12,077 nt of DNA from an uncultured Clostridium sp. GTDB taxonomy: Bacteria; Bacillota; Clostridia; Clostridiales; Clostridiaceae. Shown here piece by piece: positions 6,730-12,077 of this stretch. A model generated the notes under the pieces. It saw only the letters and a list, made by a program, of their open reading frames with translations, was not told the origin of the DNA and made no database searches. The stretch spans positions 1 to 12,077 of the forward strand of contig NZ_CALEVF010000382.1 in the NCBI RefSeq assembly GCF_937920395.1, in the 5' to 3' direction. The position numbers and the translations under genes were made by a program. Each line of letters opens with the position of its first letter. Position 1 is the stretch's first letter.

Positions 6730-6990
6730 CTATTCAGCATCAAAATCAATAAAGTACTTTCTATTTGGTGTATGTATCGTGAGGGTTGCTAAATTAATAT
6801 TGTCCTCTAAAATATCCACTCTGTATTCGAGCATGATATCATCATTTTGCTTCTTCATGAATAAGTAACTTCCTTCTTCTTGATCCTCGGCCTCATCACT
6901 TATTTCAGCGTAGATTTCTTCGCCACTGAATTCTCCAGGATATCCTGACTTTCTTATCTTTTCATCTATTGCTTTAAAAAACTGTTCCAT
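6730..6990 (-). CDS. Small acidic conserved hypothetical protein, possibly with a frameshifted C-terminal tail
   Basis: 86 residues from ATG 6990, preferred to the ATG at 7020 because GAAGGAGA lies seven bases before it. The sequence is soluble and strongly acidic: MEQFFKAIDEKIRKSGYPGE, then EISDEAEDQEEGSY, then LEYRVDILEDNINL and IHTPNRKYFIDFDAE. It looks like a small clostridial conserved protein without assigned function. After the TAG stop another frame (6733-6644) stays open for 29 codons with similar acidic character (IRDEDENGD...); adding one base at the stop would give a 116-residue protein. Which form is ancestral cannot be decided here. It stands alone between the helicase and mtnN, and a poor TATACT is the only promoter-like signal upstream. 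Confidence 0.65.
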   Translation of the reverse strand: MEQFFKAIDEKIRKSGYPGEFSGEEIYAEISDEAEDQEEGSYLFMKKQNDDIMLEYRVDILEDNINLATLTIHTPNRKYFIDFDAE

Positions 6991-7266
6991 TTTTTGCTCT
7001 CCTTCTTTTTTAATACACATTTCTCTTCAAATCAAGTATATACGATGCTTCTAAATAACAGCTTTAATCATTATTAATTAATGATCAGAGCAAAACCTCA
7101 CTTATCAAGCTCACATGGTTCTCAATGACATCTAGGCTAGTAATTACTTCACTTGATACACATCATTAACTCTAAAAAAATTATAACATAAACTAATGAC
7201 ACTTTTAATACCATTGGCTTATTTCTTAAGATTATAAGCACGAATGGTAAGTGTGGTATTTCAAAT
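6991..7266. other. Intergenic region between the helicase and the acidic protein
   Basis: No gene seen. It contains an AT-rich inverted repeat ATCATTA/TAATGAT (7067-7085) upstream of the acidic protein gene and the hairpin listed separately at 7209-7249. A TATACT on minus near 7034-7039 could be a -10 element, but no good -35 accompanies it. Confidence 0.4.
7209..7249 (-). terminator. Hairpin after the original helicase stop, possible terminator
   Basis: TACCATT (7209-7215) pairs with AATGGTA (7243-7249) and GCTTAT (7217-7222) with ATAAGC (7234-7239), with a small asymmetric bulge and an 11-base loop. It sits 17 bases past the ancestral stop of the helicase (7267), not past the premature one, which supports 7267 as the true gene end. 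The minus strand continues TTAAAAGTG, a poor T-run, so efficiency is uncertain. Confidence 0.45.
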
Positions 7267-9219
7267 CTACCTATGTTCCAAAGTTTTGATTTTCACTCCT
7301 CTAGGTAGAGCTCTCATAACCACCTTTTCCCATGGGGTTCCTATTACTTGGTCCATGACAGCTATTACTCCACGGTCATCCTTTGTTCTAATTAATCTGC
7401 CACAACCTTGTTTTCACTTCAATCCCATTTCAGGATAATCAACGGTTATAAGTGGATTCATCCCCTCTTCTTCTGCTTCTTTGCGCCTCATTTCAATCAA
7501 AGGGTCTAGGGAAGGAAAGGGAAGCTGCCAAACTACAACGAGAGATAAAGACTCCCCGGGCACATCAATTCCCTCCCAAAAGGTAGAACCTACTAATACA
7601 GATGTAACTTCCGCACGAAACTTTTGGACAAGATATCCTCGCTCACCTTTATCCTCCCATAAAACTTCAAAAGGTAGCTCATAACCACTAATTTCTTTTC
7701 TTATTTTCCTAACTTCCTTCAAAGAGTTAACAAGTATCAGCGCTCTTCCTCCATTTTCTTTCAGCAAAGATAGTAATTGTTTAATTTTACGTGAAAACTT
7801 GGCACTGTCAGTGTCCTCAAAGGATGGCTGATGTAAATAAACCACCACCTGTTCCTCAATATCAAAGGGACTTCCAACCGTTGATATTGCTGGATCCTTT
7901 AAACCCAGAGTCCTCATAAGGTAACCAAAATCACCGTCATCACTTAAAGTTCCTGAAGTAAACACCACAGGCAATTTTTTCGAAAATAAATGTTTATCTA
8001 GCATATTGCTCAAATTCCTAGGAACTACCCAAAAGCTGCCGTCTGTCCTATCTACCCAAGTAATAACTTCTCTGCCTTTATTCCTACCAAACCTAGCTAA
8101 GGCTGTAATTGATAGTTCTATTTGAATTTCATAGGTATGTAACGTGCTTTCCGGTAGCTCGTTTATGTATAGCTCTTCCTCAATTTGTATCTCTAAGAGC
8201 AACCGATCTAGTGCCTTATGAAAAGCATCAGCTGCTTTGAGAAGTATATCATCGGTGCGAACCGCCAGACGCTCTGATTGCTCATCTTCTATTACGTTTT
8301 GATTAAGTTTTTTGAAAAAGTTAAAAGAGGCTTTGCCCAAGGCAATTACACTTACAACCATTGAAGTTCTTGCTCCTTGGATTTCTTCTAGCGAAAGGAT
8401 AATATTATCAATATCCTCTTTGTGAATTTGTCTTCCAGCACCCATGGCTGCCGGCAGTATGACTTTATGTCCTTCATCAAAAATCACCAGCGAGTAATCT
8501 GGAAGCATAGGCATTTTACCGTCTGCAATTCTTTCGTCCCTTGTCCACAGGTCCTGAAAAAAGATACTATGATCAGCGATAATTAAATCCTTGGAAGATC
8601 TGTAATGTTCCCTTACCTTAACAAGCTTACAAAAGCCTCTTCTGGTACAGGCATCACAGGGCATAGTTTTATTCCATCCAATCTGTCTCCATACACTATC
8701 GGATATGTGCGGCATTTCTGAGCGTTCACCTTTTGTAGTCATGGCTAACCATTGATTAATCTCATCAGAGGCTGTTGCATCGCCAAACACTTCCCCTATT
8801 CCACTAACTCTCTCATCACAAACATACTGACGAGGATCTTTTGCCATTGGCGCATCTATTTCTAATCCCAGTATTCGGGAAAGTGTTTGAATATCTCCCT
8901 TTGGCCCTGCCAGCTGTTCCTGAAGTGCTGTTGATGCACATGCAATTACTACAGGTTTTCCACTAAAACCAGCGTAGGCAATTGCAGTGAGTAAGTAGGC
9001 GAAGGTCTTTCCGGTACCGACCTCAGCCTCAGCCAGATGAACTTTTTTATTACAAATTGCATCAGCAAGCTGAAACGCAGTATATATTTGTTCATCACGT
9101 ATCTCATATCCGTGTTTCGGAAGAATATCGTAAAAAACATCGCCAATCCAATCCATCAACTTACTTGGAAACTCTTTTTTTGTTTTATAATCAAAGGTGT
9201 GCCCTATTTTCTTATACAA
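7267..9219 (-). pseudogene. dinG: DinG/XPD-type iron-sulfur DNA helicase, interrupted by one in-frame TGA before motif VI
   Basis: A superfamily-2, probably 5'-3', helicase for DNA repair or clearing of R-loops and forks. From TTG 9219 (AGGAGG eight bases before) the frame runs 601 codons to TGA at 7416-7414, then continues in the same frame for 49 more to TAG 7267: 650 codons, normal for clostridial members. Walker A is AEVGTGKT (65-72). Cys134, 188, 191 and 197 match the 4Fe-4S ligands. The DEAH box reads DEGH (248-251). Also present: ADHSIFFQDL, VVFTSGTLSDD, FWEGIDVPGESLS and LPFPSLDPL. The TGA falls after PEMGLK and right before KQGCGRLIRTKDDRG, motif VI with the arginine finger, so the truncated product should be inactive unless TGA is read through. 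TTA or TTG to TGA is one substitution. No N-terminal exonuclease domain. Confidence 0.85.
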
Positions 9220-9239
9220 AATTTTATCCTCCTGTTAAC

Positions 9240-9255
9240 CTATGGAATACCATAG
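9240..9255. repeat. Short inverted repeat in the helicase leader
   Basis: CTATGG (9240-9245) and CCATAG (9250-9255) flank AATA, about 10 bases upstream of the AGGAGG of the helicase gene. It could be a small operator or a leader hairpin. It does not match the Gram-positive LexA box (GAAC-N4-GTTC). Confidence 0.35.
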
Positions 9256-9642
9256 AAAATATTATGTGAAAATTTACTTTCAGTTATGTACATGCACATA
9301 GTTTTTCTTTATACACTAAACATAACCACCCTTACATTCTAAACTTTTTCAATAAGTATTATAACATTAACAATGGAGAAAAAAATTACATCTTTTAATG
9401 ATTCTAATTTATATCACACAAAATCTAGTGAATTTTCTAGGATTTCATAAATAAGAAATAGAGTATTTACTACTAATACTCTGCGATAATAGAAATGCGC
9501 ATTGAATACACAATCAGAGCATATGCTTTTTCATCATCTATGAAATTAATGAATATCATTACATGACTTCCAGGTAGAAGTGAATGATACTGTACATCGC
9601 TATCAAATCCACTCTAGCTTAATCATGTCAATACTTAATATT

Positions 9643-9672
9643 AAAGTAACTCAATTATAGTTGTGTTACTTT
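9643..9672. repeat. Imperfect inverted repeat, hairpin-forming
   Basis: AAAGTAAC (9643-9650) pairs with GTTACTTT (9665-9672); after a T-T mismatch CAA pairs with TTG around a six-base loop. On plus a run of T follows seven bases later (9680-9685), but no plus-strand gene ends here, so it is either a remnant terminator of a lost gene or an operator. Confidence 0.35.
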
Positions 9673-9901
9673 CACTTCGTTTTTTATATAGTTAAAACTT
9701 AAAATAGTTATAAACCAAAGAGGATGTAACAGGGGAATATTGTAACCAGAAGCAATAGGAAATTTCTAATTTTCAAATATGAAATTTAAACTTGGTGATT
9801 TAAAGCATTTTTGAGTATTTTAGAGATATATGTTAAGCTAATCATATAATAAATTCCTTCTCTTTACATTATAGGGATTTTTTAAAGATAAATTATTTTA
9901 T

Positions 9902-9923
9902 AAAAATCAATTAAAAATCAATT
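9902..9923. repeat. Two tandem 11-base repeats before rodA
   Basis: AAAAATCAATT occurs twice head to tail (9902-9912, 9913-9923) followed by a partial third copy (AAAAT), ending just before the ribosome site of rodA. It could arise by slippage, or act as an AT-rich leader element; copy number may vary between strains. Confidence 0.5.
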
Positions 9924-9948
9924 AAAATAAAGGGGGGTAATTTAAAAC

Positions 9949-11064
9949 ATGAAGCTTTTAGAAAAACTAAAACTTAATAAAAAATTTTTAAGAGAATTTG
10001 ATTACATTACAATTATAGTTGTAATCTTTATTGCAATTTTGGGATGTGTAACTATTTATAGCGCTACTTATAAAGTTTATGGAAATCATTATTTTAAATC
10101 GCAAGTCATATTTTTAATATTAAGTCTTATTATGGTATATTTTTTATTGTTGTTTGATTATATGTTGATAGAAAATTATGCTGTTATAATATATTGGGCT
10201 GGTGTTATATTTTTATTAATTAATCATTTTTTTGGTTCTACTATAAATGGTGCTAAATGTTGGATAAATATTGGTGGTATAGCAGTACAGCCCTCAGAGT
10301 TTGCCAAAATCGGAATGATCATAATGCTAGCTAAGAAGATAGATGAAATGGACGGGAAAATTAATAATCCTAAAAATTTATTACAATTAATAATGTATGC
10401 AGCAATTCCAATGATACTAATTTATAGACAACCGGATATGGGAATGACTATGGTTAATTTCTTTATAGTACTAGGAATAGTTTTTATTGTAGGATTAGAT
10501 TGGAAAATAATAATTGCAGGAATGACTTCTATTTTACTGTTACTTATAGGTGTATGGAATTCATCAATTATACAACCTTATCAAAAGACAAGGCTTACGT
10601 CTTTTTTGGATCCTACTAAAAATACATCATCAAGTGGACTTCAGCTGGCTCAATCAACATTGACTGTAGGGTCAGGTGGACTAATAGGTAGCGGTTTCTT
10701 AAAAGGAGTGCAGTTTAAAAACATTCCAGAAAATTATACTGATTTTGTTTTTGCTGTTTTAAGTGAAGAAAGGGGGCTTATTTGTGCACTAATATTACTA
10801 TTATTATATGGTATTATTATATATAGATTAATTAAAATTGCAAAAAACTCCAAAGATATTTTTGGAACTGTAATAAGTGTAGGACTTGTATCTAATTTGT
10901 TATTTTCAATTTTTCAAAATATAGGGATGAATATAGGAATTATGCCTATTACAGGAATAACACTTCCTTTTATGAGTTATGGGGGTAGTTCTCTTTTAAC
11001 AAGTTTTATGTTGTTAGGCATTGTATTAAATATAGGAATGAGGCGAAAGAAAATAAACTTTTAG
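9949..11064 (+). CDS. rodA: RodA, SEDS-family peptidoglycan glycosyltransferase
   Basis: 371 residues, full length, about ten membrane helices. SEDS proteins polymerise lipid II into glycan strands together with a class B penicillin-binding protein; RodA acts in side-wall elongation. Marks: N-terminal FDYITIIVV, IYSATY (36-41), VQPSEFAKIG (113-122), YRQPDMGMTM (159-168), the RodA-type RLTSFLDPT (215-223), GSGGLIGSGFLKG (241-253), ENYTDFVFAVLSEERG (261-276, containing the probable catalytic Asp265) and LPFMSYGGSS (339-348). The FLDP and TDFVFAV versions favour RodA over FtsW or SpoVE. An AAAGGGGGG site lies 11 bases before ATG 9949. It is alone on plus, not beside a pbp2 or mreBCD, so may be a second rodA copy; such extra copies are common in clostridia. 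It ends 132 bases before a good terminator. Confidence 0.92.
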   Translation: MKLLEKLKLNKKFLREFDYITIIVVIFIAILGCVTIYSATYKVYGNHYFKSQVIFLILSLIMVYFLLLFDYMLIENYAVIIYWAGVIFLLINHFFGSTINGAKCWINIGGIAVQPSEFAKIGMIIMLAKKIDEMDGKINNPKNLLQLIMYAAIPMILIYRQPDMGMTMVNFFIVLGIVFIVGLDWKIIIAGMTSILLLLIGVWNSSIIQPYQKTRLTSFLDPTKNTSSSGLQLAQSTLTVGSGGLIGSGFLKGVQFKNIPENYTDFVFAVLSEERGLICALILLLLYGIIIYRLIKIAKNSKDIFGTVISVGLVSNLLFSIFQNIGMNIGIMPITGITLPFMSYGGSSLLTSFMLLGIVLNIGMRRKKINF

Positions 11065-11195
11065 TATGCTTATAGTGTGAGAATACTATTAAATGTATCA
11101 AGGAAAATACATTATCTTATATATATCGTATAAAAAATTATCCTCTAAAAATATTTTGGATTTATAGTAATAGAGTGAAAGCTTAAGTGTTTAAC

Positions 11196-11233
11196 AAAGT
11201 ACCACCTTATCTAATGATATGGTGGTACTTTTG
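11196..11233. terminator. Two-way Rho-independent terminator between rodA and the convergent membrane-protein gene
   Basis: Arms 11196-11211 and 11216-11231 form a 16-bp stem with one T-T mismatch and a TAAT loop; the outer part AAAGTACCACC/GGTGGTACTTT is perfect. A short T-run ends it on plus, and the mirrored A-run gives CTTTGTT on minus, so it can serve both converging genes. Confidence 0.85.
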
Positions 11234-11264
11234 ATGATATATACGAATGCTACAAACTAAATAT

Positions 11265-11714
11265 TCAACTAACAACTTTAAAAAATAATAGTAATACTAA
11301 GATAAAAGGAATAAATGTTGCTGGGAATCCTTTATACCATTTTTTATTATATATAAAAGAAACTATAATCCAATTTATTGTACATCCTAAGAATATTAGA
11401 CATGTACCATAAAATAAAAAGCAAGAATTGTTACTTATTTTATATATACCTGAAAGCAATATTGTATAAAACAAAAAATCTCCTAATCCTTTTGTTGGTA
11501 TTGGTTTTTTATCTTTAAATGACTTACCATATACAATTAATTTCCACATCAAATTTTTGTTTGCCATAACTTTAGCATTTGTAGTTTTTGACCCAATTTT
11601 TGTGAAACTGATAATATAAAATATTGATACTCCCATACCAATTGCAATTAAATTGGATATTGAAATAATTTTACCGATTATAATTCCAATACAAATCACA
11701 CATATCAAACACAC
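11265..11714 (-). CDS. Membrane protein resembling the C-terminal half of presenilin/SPP-type GxGD proteases; possibly a truncated remnant
   Basis: 149 residues, four to five membrane segments (about 1-14, 18-37, 78-92, 95-116, 131-146). Three marks match the GxGD aspartyl protease clan: KGLGDFLFYTILLSG (75-89, Asp79), close to presenilin GLGDFIFYSVL; KGFPATFIPF (128-137) at the place of the PAL motif; and SIFYIISFTKIG (30-41), which lines up with the YD-x-ISVYKTK helix of archaeal homologues. At the first catalytic position Tyr33 (TAT 11618-11616) stands where Asp (GAT) is expected, a one-base difference. The 46-residue spacing between the two positions fits signal peptide peptidase. Helices 1-5 of the usual nine are missing, the only usable start is GTG 11714 without a ribosome site, and an in-frame TAA lies eight codons upstream. 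I read it as an inactive, N-terminally truncated relative; an unrelated small membrane protein is possible. Confidence 0.5.
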   Translation of the reverse strand: MCLICVICIGIIIGKIISISNLIAIGMGVSIFYIISFTKIGSKTTNAKVMANKNLMWKLIVYGKSFKDKKPIPTKGLGDFLFYTILLSGIYKISNNSCFLFYGTCLIFLGCTINWIIVSFIYNKKWYKGFPATFIPFILVLLLFFKVVS

Positions 11715-11846
11715 CCAACTATTAATAATTAAATGTTATTTATGATATTTTACTTGTCGCATTTATAGCTAATATTAGTTAGTTACTAATAAACAATAAA
11801 CCAATAATGTTGGCATTTGATTTGTGTAATGACATATAGGTTTCTA

Positions 11847-11883
11847 TTTTTTATATCTATACTTGATTCATAGATATAAAAAA
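11847..11883. repeat. Perfect 14-bp AT-rich inverted repeat
   Basis: TTTTTTATATCTAT (11847-11860) and its exact reverse complement (11870-11883) flank nine bases. The T-rich outer ends mean that on either strand the hairpin closes with A:T pairs and no separate U tract; it may be a weak bidirectional terminator or a relic of a small mobile element. Confidence 0.6.
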
Positions 11884-11913
11884 ATAACATCTATAAAGGT
11901 GAGTTGCAAAATT

Positions 11914-11943
11914 AAAAGAATCCCCATTTCTGAGGATTCTTTT
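11914..11943 (-). terminator. Rho-independent terminator of the right-edge gene
   Basis: AAAAGAATCC (11914-11923) pairs perfectly with GGATTCTTTT (11934-11943) around a ten-base loop. On minus the stem is followed by AATTTTG, and it lies 30 bases past the stop at 11974, as expected for the end of that transcript. Confidence 0.8.
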
Positions 11944-11973
11944 AAGCGTACACTATTATATTGTCGTCATATT

Positions 11974-12077
11974 TTACCTACTAACTTTTCCTAAACCGTC
12001 ACCATTCATAAGTTTCATTACTTCGTCTACAGATGAAAGGTTGACATCACCATTCATGCAATATTTAAGACATGAAC
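11974..12077 (-). CDS. 3' end of an unidentified protein-coding gene
   Basis: 33 codons and a TAA at 11974-11976; the gene enters from the right edge. The visible C-terminus (CLKYCMNGDVNLSSVDEV, then MKLMNGDGLGKVSR) has the look of a soluble helical tail, with NGD twice, two cysteines and no membrane segment. A clear terminator follows 30 bases downstream, supporting a real gene end. Too little is present to name a family; the NGD pairs recall dockerin-type calcium loops only superficially, as the dockerin spacing is absent. Confidence 0.55.
   Translation of the reverse strand, partial: SCLKYCMNGDVNLSSVDEVMKLMNGDGLGKVSR

Larger units (their letters stand above)
9220..9948. other. Long gene-poor region between divergent helicase and rodA genes
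   Basis: No intact gene in 729 bases. It must hold both divergent promoters; a TATAAT at 9845-9850 (plus) could serve rodA but lacks a recognisable -35. Other content: a CTATGG-AATA-CCATAG repeat (9240-9255) in the helicase leader; an imperfect hairpin with AAAGTAAC/GTTACTTT arms (9643-9672); a tandem 11-base repeat (9902-9923) just before rodA; and a 46-codon open stretch on minus (9476-9613, with phrases YHSLLPGSHVMIF and DDEKAYALIVYS) that has no start or ribosome site and may be a gene remnant. Confidence 0.5.
11715..11973. other. Intergenic region with two hairpins
   Basis: No gene seen. If the presenilin-like gene was once longer, its missing 5' part should lie here on minus, but all three frames close quickly, so that part is deleted rather than merely frameshifted. 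The region holds the perfect 14-bp inverted repeat at 11847-11883 and the terminator at 11914-11943. Confidence 0.4.

Noticed and set aside
7414..7416. TGA read as tryptophan or selenocysteine
   Set aside because: TGG is used normally for Trp across the window, and another gene here ends at TGA (11265). No SECIS-like hairpin follows directly, and the family position is usually Leu, so a nonsense change is simpler.
9037..9269. Two plus-strand frames over the start of the helicase
   Set aside because: Both are antisense to the conserved Walker A region of the helicase and show no ribosome site or family features.
11196..11233. GGTGGTAC in the rodA terminator looks like a T-box core (GGGTGGTACC)
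   Set aside because: It lies after a gene end, lacks specifier stem, AG bulge and the rest of a T-box leader, and no aminoacyl-tRNA synthetase or amino acid gene follows. It is simply part of the terminator stem.
11478..11480. GLGD motif as a type IV prepilin peptidase (A24) active site
   Set aside because: A24 enzymes carry GxGDxKL with a lysine after the motif; here it is GLGDFLFY, the presenilin form, and no pilus genes are near.
1..12077. CRISPR arrays, tRNA or rRNA genes, insertion-sequence transposases
   Set aside because: None found by eye: no regularly spaced repeats, no cloverleaf-like segments with CCA ends, no transposase-like coding regions.

Overview
AT-rich, tightly packed DNA with strong AGGAGG-type ribosome binding sites, A/T-ending codons and typical Firmicutes gene families. 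It suggests a low-GC clostridium (Clostridium sensu lato), most likely chromosomal. Genus and species cannot be fixed from the sequence alone.

Layout. Almost everything lies on the minus strand, so transcription runs right to left; only a rodA-type SEDS gene (9949-11064) is on plus. From left to right: a partial PLP-dependent YnbB/'aluminium resistance' enzyme (1-740); a short NAD(P)-binding atypical SDR (804-1478); two overlapping AAA-type ATPase genes (1519-3072 and 3062-4237) behind a perfect TTGACA-17-TATAAT promoter that carries a perfect 15-bp inverted repeat (4290-4330); a short possible ADP-ribosylglycohydrolase remnant (4431-4517); a zinc-ribbon protein (4566-5183); a small membrane-anchored protein (5343-5669); an MTA/SAH nucleosidase gene split by a -1 frame change at an A7 tract (5738-6414); a small acidic conserved protein (6730-6990) with a possible frameshifted tail; a DinG/XPD-type iron-sulfur helicase whose frame is cut by one TGA just before helicase motif VI (7267-9219); a long gene-poor gap (9220-9948); rodA; a two-way terminator (11196-11233); a small membrane protein that resembles the C-terminal half of presenilin/signal-peptide-peptidase GxGD proteases (11265-11714); and the 3' end of an unidentified gene (11974-12077).

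How the parts fit. The two ATPases are translationally coupled, look distantly related to each other (each has a P-loop domain, a winged helix and a similar aromatic C-terminal motif) and are probably one functional unit under one repressible promoter. They are the best candidate for an undescribed system here. The SDR 40 bp downstream may be cotranscribed. The 5.7-7.4 kb stretch holds two clear gene-breaking lesions (mtnN and the helicase) and a third possible one (the acidic protein). That points to gene decay, sequence error, or, for mtnN only, possible programmed frameshifting at a dnaX-like A_AAA_AAG heptamer. The presenilin-like reading frame keeps the GLGD aspartate but has tyrosine where the first catalytic aspartate is expected, and it lacks an N-terminal half and a visible ribosome binding site.
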